A stretch of 64,000 bases of DNA from an uncultured Bacteroidales bacterium (GCA_902776955.1 CACYSG010000004.1:1-64000); one strand, 5' to 3'. Counted from the stretch's first letter, positions 51,652 to 60,999 are shown. Translations and numbers: made by a program. Notes: generated by a model not told the origin, from the letters alone.

Positions 51652-53129
51652 CCATGATACTAGACACAATCGACATAACCCAATTGTTGTCGCTGTTGGC
51701 CTTCAACCGCGACGAGCCCATGCTGTTCACCAGTGGACTGTTCTGGGTGCTGTTCCTGATATTCCTGCCGCTGTATGCGATGCTCAAGTCGCGTCGCAAA
51801 AAGATGATGCTCTTTGTCGTCGCATTCAGCCTCTACTTCTTCTACAAGTCCAGCGGACTGTTCTTCCTGCTGCTGGTGGCGACCTCCATCTTCGACTGGT
51901 GGGTGGCGCAGTTCATCGAGTCGAGCAAGAACCGCACCGAGCGGCGCATTGCCCTCACCGTCTCGCTGGTCTTCTCGTTGGGTATCCTGCTGTTCTTCAA
52001 GTACAGCAACTTCGTGATATGGAACTGGAATGCACTGGTACACGGCAATTTCCAGCCCTTAGACCTGATTATGCCGGTGGGCGTGTCATTCTACACCTTC
52101 CGCACCATCAGCTATGTCGTCGATGTCTATAGGGGCAAGATACAGCCTGTTGACGACTACCTCGACCACCTGTTCTTCCTGTCTTATTTCCCCTGCCTTG
52201 TCGCCGGCCCCATTGTCCGCTCGAGCGACTTTATTCCGCAGTTGCAGGAGAATAAGCCCGCCACGCGCGAGATGATTTACGGCGGTCTGTTCCTCGTCAT
52301 GCTGGGAATCCTCAAGAAGGCCGTCTTTGCCGACTATATCGCGCAGTACAACAATATCGCCTTCGGCAACCCCACGGGTTACACCGGCTTTGAGCTGTTG
52401 ATGGCGGTGTTGGGCTTCACGATGCAGATATATTGCGATTTCTCGGGTTACAGCGACATGGCCATCGGCCTGGGCAGCATCATGGGCTTTGACCTGGGCA
52501 TCAACTTCAATTACCCGTACCGCTCGTTGAACGTCACCGAGTTCTGGCACCGCTGGCACATCACGCTGTCCACATGGCTGCGCGACTACGTCTATATCCC
52601 CTTGGGCGGCAACCGCAAGGGAAAGGTGCGCCAGCACATCAATCTGATGATCACCATGCTGCTGGGTGGCCTGTGGCACGGCGCGGCTTGGACCTTCGTC
52701 GTTTGGGGCGCCGGTCACGGTATCGCCCTGTGTGTCCACAAGCTGTGCAAGCCCTGGCTCGATACCATCGCCAGCACACGCCTCACCCGCTTCGTGTCGT
52801 GGCTGTTGACCTTCAGTTTTGTGGCATTCCTGTGGATTTTCTTCCGCGCCAACTCCTTCCATGCCGCGGGCCAGATCATCACCAACATTTTCACCGACTT
52901 TGAGTGGGCTTATCTGCGGGTATTCCTGGAGTGTCGCTTCACTTGGAGCCTGATGCTGGCCATCATCTTCGGACTGCACTTCGTGCCGCGCCACATCTGG
53001 GACAAGCTGCGCGAGCGCTTCATCGAGGCGCCCTGGTGGCTCAAGCTCGTCAGCTTCATCGTCCTCATCCAGCTCGTACTGCAGTTCGCCAGCGCTACCG
53101 TCCAGCCTTTCCTCTACTCGCAATTCTAG
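51648..53129 (+). CDS. MBOAT family O-acyltransferase (AlgI/DltB-like)
   Basis: 493 aa, about ten or more membrane helices. Family blocks: MPVGVSFYTFRTISYVVDVYRG (about 145), CDFSGYSDMAIG (about 265), FWHRWHITLSTWLRDYVYIPLGGNRKG-like block (about 300-325), and the catalytic His in GGLWHGAAWTFVVWG (about 342). AlgI and DltB relatives move acyl groups across the inner membrane to a periplasmic acceptor protein, here most likely the SGNH protein encoded by the overlapping upstream gene. Confidence 0.95.
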   Translation: MTMILDTIDITQLLSLLAFNRDEPMLFTSGLFWVLFLIFLPLYAMLKSRRKKMMLFVVAFSLYFFYKSSGLFFLLLVATSIFDWWVAQFIESSKNRTERRIALTVSLVFSLGILLFFKYSNFVIWNWNALVHGNFQPLDLIMPVGVSFYTFRTISYVVDVYRGKIQPVDDYLDHLFFLSYFPCLVAGPIVRSSDFIPQLQENKPATREMIYGGLFLVMLGILKKAVFADYIAQYNNIAFGNPTGYTGFELLMAVLGFTMQIYCDFSGYSDMAIGLGSIMGFDLGINFNYPYRSLNVTEFWHRWHITLSTWLRDYVYIPLGGNRKGKVRQHINLMITMLLGGLWHGAAWTFVVWGAGHGIALCVHKLCKPWLDTIASTRLTRFVSWLLTFSFVAFLWIFFRANSFHAAGQIITNIFTDFEWAYLRVFLECRFTWSLMLAIIFGLHFVPRHIWDKLRERFIEAPWWLKLVSFIVLIQLVLQFASATVQPFLYSQF

Positions 53130-53132
53130 CAG

Positions 53133-53250
53133 AAATAACGGATAAAACGGATAAAACGGAAAAAAACGGGGCGCCTCCACCGCGCCCCCGTCGCTTCCCC
53201 CGTCCCCCCGTATTATCCGTTCCCCCGTTATCCCCGTCTTCTCCGTTAAA
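53133..53250. repeat. Period-9 ACGGATAAA tract and its inverted counterpart
   Basis: AACGGATAA units (53137-53170) are followed by the complementary-type series CCCGTATTATCCG, CCCGTTATCC, CCGTCTTCTCCG (about 53205-53247), so the two arms can fold on each other. It could serve as the terminator of the SGNH-MBOAT genes. Confidence 0.7.
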
Positions 53251-53272
53251 TTACCCTAATATCCCTCAAGGT

Positions 53273-53304
53273 GTTGTGCTGTTGAGGGAAAATTTATACC
53301 TTTG
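53273..53304 (+). promoter_or_regulatory. Promoter of glyS
   Basis: -33 GTTG (53273-53276), 20-bp spacer, -7 TACCTTTG (53297-53304); leader about 50 nt. Confidence 0.7.
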
Positions 53305-53359
53305 CAGTTTGATTACAAGAACAATATCAACCAAAACAATATAACAAGACAACATTACA

Positions 53360-54904
53360 ATGGCAAAACAGGAAGACGTTTTCAAGAAAATCGTGTCACA
53401 CGCCAAGGAATATGGCTTTGTGTTCCCCTCAAGTGAAATCTATGACGGCCTCGGCGCGGTGTATGACTATGCACAGAACGGCGTTGAGCTCAAGAACAAT
53501 ATCAAGCGTTACTGGTGGGAGGCAATGACCTTGCTGCACGAGAACATTGTGGGCATCGACAGCGCCATCTTCATGCACCCCACCATCTGGAAGGCTTCGG
53601 GCCACGTTGACGCGTTCAACGATCCCCTGATCGATAACCGCGACAGCAAGAAGCGCTACCGTGCCGACGTGCTCATCGAGGACGAGTTGGCCAAGATCGA
53701 GGAGAAGATGAACAAGGAGTGTGAGAAGGCTGCCAAGCGCTTCGGCGACAAGTTCGACGAGGCGATGTTCCGCCAGACCAATCCCCGTGTGCTCGACAAC
53801 CAGAAGAAATATGACGAGCTGCATGCCCGCTACGAGAAGGCGATGAACGACAACGACCTCGCCGAGCTCAAGCAGATCATCGTGGACTACGAGATTGTGG
53901 ACCCCGTGAGCGGCACCCGCAACTGGACCGACGTGCGTCAGTTCAACCTCATGTTCAAGACCCAGATGGGCAGCAGCGCCGACTCGACGATGGACGTCTA
54001 TCTGCGTCCTGAGACCGCACAGGGCATCTTCGTCAACTTCCTGAACGTGCAGAAGACCGGCCGCATGCGCATCCCCTTCGGCATCGCACAGATCGGTAAG
54101 GCCTTCCGCAACGAGATCGTGGCCCGCCAGTTCATCTTCCGTATGCGGGAGTTCGAGCAGATGGAGATGCAATTCTTTGTGCGTCCCGGCGAGGAGCTCA
54201 AGTGGTTCGACTATTGGCGTGAGCAGCGCTTGCGCTGGCACAAGGCCCTGGGCCTGGGTGACGAGAAGTACCGCTTCCACGACCACGAGAAACTGGCTCA
54301 CTATGCCAACGCCGCTACCGACATCGAGTTCCAGATGCCGTTTGGCTTCAAGGAGGTGGAGGGTATCCACAGCCGCACCGACTTCGACCTGAGCCAGCAC
54401 GCCAAGTTCTCGGGCAAGAAGATCCAGTACTTTGATGCCGAGCTCAACGAGAGCTACACCCCCTACGTCATCGAGACGTCAATCGGTGTGGACCGTATGT
54501 TCCTGTCTGTCATGTGCTCCAGCTACGAGGAGCAGCAGCTCGAGGGCGGCGACACCCGCGTGGTGCTTCACCTGCCCAAGGCTCTGGCACCCATCAAGTG
54601 CGCCATCCTGCCGCTCGTCCGCAAGGACGGCATGCCCGAGAAGGCTCACGAGATCATGAACATGCTCAAGTTTGACTTCGCCTGCCACTACGAGGACAAG
54701 GACACCGTCGGCAAACGCTACCGTCGCCAGGATGCCATCGGCACCCCCTATTGCATCACCGTTGACGGCCAGACCCTCGAGGACAACACCGTCACCCTGC
54801 GTGACCGTGACACCATGCAGCAGGAGCGCGTCGCCATCGCCGACCTGCCCGCTATCCTCGCCCGCGAATGCAGCCTGAACAATGTCCTGCGCAAGCTCAT
54901 GTGA
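53360..54904 (+). CDS. glyS: Glycine--tRNA ligase, class II homodimeric form
   Basis: 514 aa, single-chain (eukaryote/archaea-like) GlyRS rather than the two-subunit GlyQS. N-terminal catalytic start FPSSEIYDGLGAVYDYAQNGVELKNNIK is abbreviated here to its key block SSEIYDGLGAVYDY (about 20-33); class II motif 2 is seen in FRNEIVARQFIFRMREFEQMEM (block starts about 250), and motif 3 in IETSIGVDRMFL (about 372). A C-terminal anticodon-binding domain covers about 400-505. Charges tRNA-Gly in the cytoplasm. Own promoter upstream; the FKBP lipoprotein gene follows after 39 bp. Confidence 0.96.
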   Translation: MAKQEDVFKKIVSHAKEYGFVFPSSEIYDGLGAVYDYAQNGVELKNNIKRYWWEAMTLLHENIVGIDSAIFMHPTIWKASGHVDAFNDPLIDNRDSKKRYRADVLIEDELAKIEEKMNKECEKAAKRFGDKFDEAMFRQTNPRVLDNQKKYDELHARYEKAMNDNDLAELKQIIVDYEIVDPVSGTRNWTDVRQFNLMFKTQMGSSADSTMDVYLRPETAQGIFVNFLNVQKTGRMRIPFGIAQIGKAFRNEIVARQFIFRMREFEQMEMQFFVRPGEELKWFDYWREQRLRWHKALGLGDEKYRFHDHEKLAHYANAATDIEFQMPFGFKEVEGIHSRTDFDLSQHAKFSGKKIQYFDAELNESYTPYVIETSIGVDRMFLSVMCSSYEEQQLEGGDTRVVLHLPKALAPIKCAILPLVRKDGMPEKAHEIMNMLKFDFACHYEDKDTVGKRYRRQDAIGTPYCITVDGQTLEDNTVTLRDRDTMQQERVAIADLPAILARECSLNNVLRKLM

Positions 54905-54943
54905 TTTTGCTAAAGGCTAAAAGCTAACAGCTTAAAAAAGATT

Positions 54944-55480
54944 ATGAAGAAGTTTTTCTATACCGTCATCCTCGCTGTCATGGCCGTCACGATGCTCGAC
55001 TCCTGTCTGGGCAATAACGTCTTTGACGAGTACAAGAATTGGCGCGAGAAGAATGACGATTGGTTCAACGAGCAGGCCGCTTCGGGCAAGTACACCAAGG
55101 TCACGGCGCCATGGGACCCCTCGGCCACGGTGCTGATGCGCTGGCACAACGACCGCAACCTCACCAAGGACAATCTCGTGCCCTTGATCACCTCGACCGT
55201 CGATGTGAAGTATTACCTGCGCCTGTGTGACGGCACGCCCGTGGATTCATCCTACTACATGACGTCGCCTGCCGACAGCATCTACCGCTCGATCGTTAAT
55301 CAGAATGTCGAGGGTTGGATGTTAGCGCTCACTAATATGCACGTGGGCGACAGCTGCACGGTAATCATTCCCTACCAGCAGGCCTACGGCTCTACCAAGA
55401 GGAGTGATGTCCTCATTCCCTACAGCTCCCTCATGTTTGACGTCAAACTGGTCAACATCTACAAGTACAAGACCAACTGA
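54944..55480 (+). CDS. FKBP-type peptidyl-prolyl isomerase lipoprotein
   Basis: 178 aa. Lipoprotein-type N-terminus with Cys21 (VTMLDSC), a charged linker (about 25-60), and an FKBP domain (about 80-175: DGTPVDSSYY, GWMLALTNMHVGDSCTVIIPYQQAYGS, IPYSSLMFDVKLVNI). The glycine-rich loop before the aromatic cluster is less canonical than in E. coli FkpA, so isomerase activity is likely but not certain. Probably assists folding of exported proteins. A terminator follows. Confidence 0.9.
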   Translation: MKKFFYTVILAVMAVTMLDSCLGNNVFDEYKNWREKNDDWFNEQAASGKYTKVTAPWDPSATVLMRWHNDRNLTKDNLVPLITSTVDVKYYLRLCDGTPVDSSYYMTSPADSIYRSIVNQNVEGWMLALTNMHVGDSCTVIIPYQQAYGSTKRSDVLIPYSSLMFDVKLVNIYKYKTN

Positions 55481-55504
55481 CGTTGACAAATCATTGACAA
55501 TAAG

Positions 55505-55541
55505 AAGAAAAAGCGGGCACCAAATCTGCCCGCTTTTTCTT
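55505..55541. terminator. Rho-independent terminator, bidirectional
   Basis: AGAAAAAGCGGGCA and TGCCCGCTTTTTCT: 14-base perfect arms, T-rich on both strands, between the convergent FKBP and AAA-CYTH genes. Confidence 0.92.
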
Positions 55542-55590
55542 ATTATAACTTGTCGTGGTATTGCGGGCCTCTGGCCCGTATGCCGGCGAT

Positions 55591-56688
55591 TTACCTCAGC
55601 GAGAGCTGATAGTTGTAGTATTTCTCATTGCCGGTGATGTCTTCGATGACCTTGATAAACGGTGGCATCTCCACCTTGTCTCCCTCCTTGACGCCTTCCA
55701 GCTCCAGGATCTGCATACCCAACTTGGGCTCGATGTAGGTGTCGAGCTCAAAGTAGCGGTTCTTCCACACGAAGCACTTGCGCATCTTGCTGATGGGCTT
55801 GCGGGCGGGATCGGCCAGCTGCAGCAGGTCAACATATTGCTGGGCAGTGATACGGCGCTCGGTCTCGATCTGCTTGTCGCTGCTCACGGTCTTCTTGATG
55901 GTCTGGAAATAGACGTAGCTGCCTTGCCAGCCGCGCTTGCGCACGCGCATCTCTGTGCCCGGCTCGCTCAGCAGGTAGGTCTGGGTGATCTCGCTCTCGG
56001 TGTAGTCGGGGATGTCGTCCGTGACCTCGACGATGTATTTGTGCTCCTGCTCGATGGGGCAGGGAACGCCCAGCACGGTCGAAATCTCGTTGAGCACCTG
56101 GCGCAACTTGTCGTCAAAGTCCATGTGGTTGCCGATCACGCGCAGGTGGGGATGACCCGTCCAGGCGCTCAGCACCTTGCGGTCGAGTTCGCGTGCCAGC
56201 TCCACGTCCTCGCTGCGGAACTTGTTGTTCTCGTTGGTGTAGAACTGCTCGGCACCGGCGGCTGCGGTGACCATGTGCAGGATGGCCTCATAACGGGCAT
56301 CACGCAGCTTCACCGTGTTGGTGCCCATCTCCTCGGTCAATGCCTCCCAAATCTCGGGCGAGACATAGGCGCTGATGTCCATCGTGCCGCGGTCGCACAC
56401 GATGAGCACGGGCTTGCTGCACTGGGCAGCCATCTTGGCGAAGTGGTCCTCAAGCGCCAACTGGATGTTGAGCGTCGATTTCTCGGCCTCAAAGAACAAG
56501 GCCTTGTTATGCGTCAGATAGTTGATGCCGGCGCTGCTGAACATCGTGGGCACCTCGGGAATGGCAAACACCTGGAATCCCAGGCTGCTGAAGTGCTCGA
56601 TAATCCTGGCCATGGCCGTCGTCTTGCCGGCGCAGGGACCGCCAGTCAACACAATCTTAGTGATCTTGTTGGTAATCTTATCAGTCAT
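55591..56688 (-). CDS. AAA-type ATPase fused to a CYTH (triphosphate tunnel) domain
   Basis: 365 aa. N-terminal P-loop NTPase (about 10-180; Walker A GGPCAGKTT, residues 16-24; LIVCDRGTMD as Walker B-like) of the AAA_28 type, joined to a CYTH domain (about 190-365) with the alternating charged strands EQEHKYIVEV, EMRVRKRGWQGS, ETERRIT, ELDTY and ILELEG. CYTH tunnels bind triphosphates, polyphosphates or nucleotides. The same fusion occurs in eukaryotic TTD14-type proteins. The physiological substrate in bacteria is not established. Own promoter upstream. Confidence 0.85.
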   Translation of the reverse strand: MTDKITNKITKIVLTGGPCAGKTTAMARIIEHFSSLGFQVFAIPEVPTMFSSAGINYLTHNKALFFEAEKSTLNIQLALEDHFAKMAAQCSKPVLIVCDRGTMDISAYVSPEIWEALTEEMGTNTVKLRDARYEAILHMVTAAAGAEQFYTNENNKFRSEDVELARELDRKVLSAWTGHPHLRVIGNHMDFDDKLRQVLNEISTVLGVPCPIEQEHKYIVEVTDDIPDYTESEITQTYLLSEPGTEMRVRKRGWQGSYVYFQTIKKTVSSDKQIETERRITAQQYVDLLQLADPARKPISKMRKCFVWKNRYFELDTYIEPKLGMQILELEGVKEGDKVEMPPFIKVIEDITGNEKYYNYQLSLR

Positions 56689-56725
56689 TCTCTTGTTTCA
56701 ATTGATATTGCCCAAAAAAGAAACA

Positions 56726-56733
56726 CAAAGGTA
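56726..56733 (-). promoter_or_regulatory. Promoter -7 box of the AAA-CYTH gene
   Basis: TACCTTTG on the minus strand (CAAAGGTA on plus), 38 bp upstream of the ATG. No other feature is seen in 56734-56975. Confidence 0.6.
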
Positions 56734-56975
56734 AGCACAATCTTCCACCCCCACAACCTTTCCATCCTAAAAGATGTGAAAAGCATGGCATTGCAGCCCG
56801 ATCGTCTCTCATTAACAAGGGTGCAATGATCAATAACCTCTTCTGGAACTTTATCCTGGATGATTGCTCGTGCGAAGCGCGATTGTGAACTATCAGGCTG
56901 AAATTATGATACAGCCTCATGGTGTGATGCACACGCGTTGGAACAGCGCCAAATTGTGCACCACAATGTGATAAA

Positions 56976-58832
56976 TCATTTTCGACGCAGGACAATGCGT
57001 TGCTCGTAGGCCTTCTTGATGGCTGTCTTGAAGGTGCGCAAGGTGTCGTATTCGCTGGCGGGATAGCTGCCGTCACGCATCAGGAGGCGGGTGACAATGG
57101 TGACTGTGTTGTCGCTGGCCTCGGAGGTCAGCGACAATTCGCCAAGGCTTGTCACTTCGTTGACCGGTTGTGGTAAGGCTTCAATCACAAAGCCCTCGGG
57201 AATGGAAACCACCACTGTGTCGATATCTACATAGCCATAGGTGATATTGACGGGTTTCACACGCTGCTGCAATGCCCGCGGCACGCTCACCTTGTGGAAG
57301 AGTCCCACTGGGACAAACATGCGTGAGCCGGTGATGTTAGCCAGTTTGCGTGAATTGAGCTGCATGGTCACATCGATGTGTGGCGTGGCATAGCTATCCT
57401 TGTGCTCGGTGACGGTGAAGTCACCAAGTGTGACCGCCGACAGGTTGAGCATCTCGAGCATGGCGTCGCGACGCTGCTGCTCGGTGCGCGACATCAGCGG
57501 CAACATGTCCTCGTATTGCCGGAACTCATATCGCATGTCAACATCGATCGTGGCGCTGCCATCGTCTTGCAGCGAGACCTGCGCATGATTGTAAGATACA
57601 TTCTGCTCGGGAGAATAATTGGGCAGTTTGACCAGATGCCCGCCGTCATTGTCAATCAACAGCGCATTGTTGCCGGCAATGCTTTCGTGCACATATCCCA
57701 GCGGCACATGGGCCGAACTGGTACACTCGACCCATAGTGTGTCACCCGGCAGCGGCACTTGAGCGACGGCGTGATTGAACTGGTTGGACGGGAACTCCGT
57801 GACGATGTCGTGCTCGCCACTCCTGATGACCACGTAGTTGGCGGGAACACCCACCTCGTGCAACATCGCACACAGGTAATTGGTCAGACCCTTGCAATCG
57901 CCGAACCCGGTGCGGCACACTTCACTGGCAGCGAACGGCTGCCATCCGCCAATGCCCAGTTGGATGCTCACATAGCGTGTGGTTTGAGCCAAATAACGGT
58001 AAATGACATCCACCTTGCTGCGGTCGCTGGTGCAAGTATCGGTCATGGCGTGGAGTCGCGCCTTGAATTCTGGCGACAGTTCTTGCTGCCCGTTGAGCAA
58101 CGACTGGATCCATGCTCCAAAGCTTTGCCACGTGGACATGTCGCCCGAGACCCTATGGAGCTCGAACTTGCTCGGTGCCCACAGAATCTGAGGCAAGACT
58201 TCGTGAGCTGGGGGCGAATAGGGCTCACTGTCGATGGCAGGCAGATTGTCCATGTGTGCCTCGTAGCGGATGCGTCCGTCAGCTGTAGAGCTCTGTGTCA
58301 CCTGCGTCGTTGTGTTGCGGCACAGGTGCCGGCAAGCCATCTCGGCAGGTGCCGTGAGCACGTAACTGGCGTGTTCCACCCGGGTGTTATAGGCTTCAAC
58401 AGGCGCAAAGGTCGGGAATCCGAAGTTGCCGTTGTTGGCTTCGGTGACCCAGTTGAATTCAATAGTAATCGGGTAACTGGGCGGCGTATAGTCGAGCGAG
58501 AGGGTATAGATGTCCTCGGCAAATCCACTGCTCAGGTCACTGCGCTTGAGTTCACCTTTCTTGAACTTGCTGATGACCTTGCCCGTGGCATCGGTCACTT
58601 GTCCGTTGAAATCGGTCAACTTCTGCCACTTGCTGCAACCTATCTCAAACTGGGCCATGTCGCTGGCCCGCTCATGGAGCAGGCGGTAGATGCGTTGCTC
58701 GCTGATGCGGGTGTTGCGCATGTCACGGCAGTCAACCTCGGTGGTCGATTGCACGACGATGGCATCGACCGTCTGAGATGCTGCTGGCAGCATGCACGCC
58801 AGCAACAGGAGAATGAAAAACAGCTGTCTCAT
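56976..58832 (-). CDS. DUF3857/transglutaminase-like exported protein, catalytic residues present
   Basis: 618 aa, signal peptide about 1-19 (MRQLFFILLLLACMLPAAS). A DUF3857 domain (about 40-210), a transglutaminase-like core (about 260-375) with Cys312 (FGDCKGL) and His354 (QFNHAV) and an acidic residue in WVECTSS, then a DUF3858-type C-terminal region (about 480-600). Its start overlaps the stop of the upstream paralogue by four bases (ATGA), so the two are translated together. This two-domain family is common in Bacteroidetes envelopes; substrate unknown. Confidence 0.9.
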   Translation of the reverse strand: MRQLFFILLLLACMLPAASQTVDAIVVQSTTEVDCRDMRNTRISEQRIYRLLHERASDMAQFEIGCSKWQKLTDFNGQVTDATGKVISKFKKGELKRSDLSSGFAEDIYTLSLDYTPPSYPITIEFNWVTEANNGNFGFPTFAPVEAYNTRVEHASYVLTAPAEMACRHLCRNTTTQVTQSSTADGRIRYEAHMDNLPAIDSEPYSPPAHEVLPQILWAPSKFELHRVSGDMSTWQSFGAWIQSLLNGQQELSPEFKARLHAMTDTCTSDRSKVDVIYRYLAQTTRYVSIQLGIGGWQPFAASEVCRTGFGDCKGLTNYLCAMLHEVGVPANYVVIRSGEHDIVTEFPSNQFNHAVAQVPLPGDTLWVECTSSAHVPLGYVHESIAGNNALLIDNDGGHLVKLPNYSPEQNVSYNHAQVSLQDDGSATIDVDMRYEFRQYEDMLPLMSRTEQQRRDAMLEMLNLSAVTLGDFTVTEHKDSYATPHIDVTMQLNSRKLANITGSRMFVPVGLFHKVSVPRALQQRVKPVNITYGYVDIDTVVVSIPEGFVIEALPQPVNEVTSLGELSLTSEASDNTVTIVTRLLMRDGSYPASEYDTLRTFKTAIKKAYEQRIVLRRK

Positions 58833-60808
58833 TGAGCTTTCTTGATTATAATGACATCTTGCAGTCGCTTGTAGACCTCGTCCATGAAATTTTTCACAAA
58901 GGGGTACTCCTCGGGAGTGAAGAAAAGCCTGCCAATCTGTATCTGGAACCTTGACGAGAGCGTCGAGCCATTGGTAGTCGAAGCGATGATGCAGCTCAGC
59001 TTGCCGTCATCACTCTTGATCATCAGTGATTTAGGCAGCTCCTCAACTACATAGCCCTCGGGAAGGGTGATGACTGAGGCCAGGTTGTCGTTATAGAGAT
59101 AAGGGAACTCGACAGGCAATGTGCGTTGCTCCTCGGTTAGCGGGTTTTCACTCATCACATTCAGCAGCCACGGATTGAGGTAGATGATGTCGCCAGCGGC
59201 ATCGAACTGTTTGGTCACATGCATGTTCCGCTCCACATCAGGTCCCAATCCGTGATGGTTGGCCAATGTGAGGGACTCGATTTCGCAGTTAATCTCCTGA
59301 GCCAATTCAGATACAAAAGTGGCGCTGTCGGTAGCAGTGCGGAATTTATGCCGCAGGGAGGCGGCCTCCAAACCCGTAAATTTCGTCTGAATGTCGGCCT
59401 GCAAGGTGCCATCGGCTTGGAGTTCACCGTTGATCATGCTTCGTGATTTGGATTCCGACACTCCCCTTAGGTCGACCCATTCGGACTGTTTGTTCTTGCC
59501 TTTCACGATGCGTGCGCGGTCAACCAGCAGATGGTCGGGCAGGACATCAAGCCAACCGTCCTCGATCGAGCCATCCAGGTAGGAAAACTTGTCATCCACC
59601 TTGATGGCCACGACAAAGGTGTTGAGCTCTTTAACAGTAGCACGGGTGACTGTCAAGAACCCCTTGTTGCGCGACCGCATCACAGCAGGATAAGCTTCAA
59701 ATCCGGCATCCTTGAGCATATTGATCAGGATAAAGTTGATGCTGGCGTTGCTGCCCGAGCCCTCCTTGAGCACCTTGCCAGCACTCTCGGCATAGAGGGT
59801 GTATGTCTCGTTCCACTTGACACGGTCCTTAAGCAGGCGGTAGATGGCCATGATGCGCTCTTTGGGGTCGCTGATATTAGCCACGCCTGCCTCTTGCATC
59901 TCGGTCTTGAGCGGGTTCTTGCCCAATCGACCACCGAAGTCATCATCTTCCAGTAGGCCCTTGTCCACATCGTCCCAGTCGGTAGAGAAGTATTTTATCA
60001 TAGTCCCAGGTATATCGATGGCGCTCAACTCCATTATTATACGCTGACCATAGAACTCGGGAGCATAGAGCAGTTTCTTGTCGCGCAGGGCCGGCAAATT
60101 GCGGCCGACAAACCGATAATGCGTACAGCTGCATGGCAAAATTCCCGAAATCGTCATATTGGTGGTTTCAATCTTCCGTTCCAAGGGATAGGAACCGTGC
60201 TCATCGATGTGGAAAGAAAAGTACTCAGGCACAGTCACGTCAAACGAGGTGTACATCACCGGGATATCTTCCTGTGCCTGCCAGTCATCAATATTATAGA
60301 AATAATCGCTGTCGATCTCATATTCCACCTCGATGACGGTGCCCACGGTGACCTGAGGTACAGTGAATTTGGTCAAACGGAGCGTTTTGGTCACATCCTC
60401 ATGATTGACCATGTCGTTTTCCATTTTGGTCTTGACCAACTTGCCATCGACCATATTGAAGGCTGTCGCTTTAAGCTTCGCCAAAATCTCGCATTGTCCC
60501 GAGCGATGCCCATTGTAGATATAAGAGATGCCACCATTGGCATGGTCTTTCCCTTCTTCCTTAAGAATCTTGATGCGTTTCTTGATAAATGAGTTCAATT
60601 TGAATGAGCCAGAGGACAAGTCGTACCTCAGCTCGGTCTGACTACACAACACCACGGCCTCGGCATCGGGGTCGGGGGCGTAGGTTGTCATGTTCAGTTC
60701 TGCGTCAGTGGGCTTTCCCCACTTCAGATTGGGTTCCGGCGTCTGTGCCAGGGCCACTGATGCCAGGCACAACATCAATCCTAATAATGTCAATTGTATG
60801 GTCTTCAT
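58829..60808 (-). CDS. DUF3857/transglutaminase-like exported protein, catalytic residues lost
   Basis: 659 aa from the ATG at 60808, with a signal peptide (MKTIQLTLLGLMLCLASVALA). The same layout as its downstream neighbour: DUF3857 (about 50-225), transglutaminase-like core (about 290-420) and a C-terminal DUF3858-like part. In the core, the Cys position reads GSGSNASINF (about 348-357) and the His position LNTFVV, so the triad is missing; only the Asp context (YLDGS) remains. Probably a pseudo-enzyme partner of the active paralogue. The start fits a promoter at 60833-60864; an ATG at 60847 would lie upstream of the transcript start. Confidence 0.88.
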   Translation of the reverse strand: MKTIQLTLLGLMLCLASVALAQTPEPNLKWGKPTDAELNMTTYAPDPDAEAVVLCSQTELRYDLSSGSFKLNSFIKKRIKILKEEGKDHANGGISYIYNGHRSGQCEILAKLKATAFNMVDGKLVKTKMENDMVNHEDVTKTLRLTKFTVPQVTVGTVIEVEYEIDSDYFYNIDDWQAQEDIPVMYTSFDVTVPEYFSFHIDEHGSYPLERKIETTNMTISGILPCSCTHYRFVGRNLPALRDKKLLYAPEFYGQRIIMELSAIDIPGTMIKYFSTDWDDVDKGLLEDDDFGGRLGKNPLKTEMQEAGVANISDPKERIMAIYRLLKDRVKWNETYTLYAESAGKVLKEGSGSNASINFILINMLKDAGFEAYPAVMRSRNKGFLTVTRATVKELNTFVVAIKVDDKFSYLDGSIEDGWLDVLPDHLLVDRARIVKGKNKQSEWVDLRGVSESKSRSMINGELQADGTLQADIQTKFTGLEAASLRHKFRTATDSATFVSELAQEINCEIESLTLANHHGLGPDVERNMHVTKQFDAAGDIIYLNPWLLNVMSENPLTEEQRTLPVEFPYLYNDNLASVITLPEGYVVEELPKSLMIKSDDGKLSCIIASTTNGSTLSSRFQIQIGRLFFTPEEYPFVKNFMDEVYKRLQDVIIIKKAQ

Positions 60809-60832
60809 GTCGCTAAAAAGATATATTTGGTG

Positions 60833-60864
60833 CAAATTTACAGACAATTATCTAAAACTACAAG
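60833..60864 (-). promoter_or_regulatory. Promoter of the DUF3857 gene pair
   Basis: -7 TAAATTTG (60833-60840) and -33 CTTG (CAAG at 60861-60864 on plus), spacer 20 bp; leader about 18 nt to the ATG at 60808. Confidence 0.7.
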
Positions 60865-60950
60865 TATTCGCGCGTCATTTAGCGTTTTGCAAATCACCTT
60901 AGCCATCAACCTCGCGATGATTTATCGCTTGAACGACTGGCATTATGAAA

Positions 60951-60999
60951 ATACAATAAGCACAAAAATCTGATTAACAGATTTTTGTGCTTATTGTAT
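60951..60999. terminator. 22-bp perfect hairpin
   Basis: Arms 60951-60972 and 60978-60999 are perfectly complementary (half-site begins ATACAATAAGCACAAAAATC), loop ATTAA. The plus-strand side is followed by GTCTTTTTCCCC. It lies after the minus-strand kinase operon (through repeats) and may terminate it, or be a mobile palindrome. The gap 60809-61121 otherwise holds the DUF3857 promoter and repeats. Confidence 0.6.
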
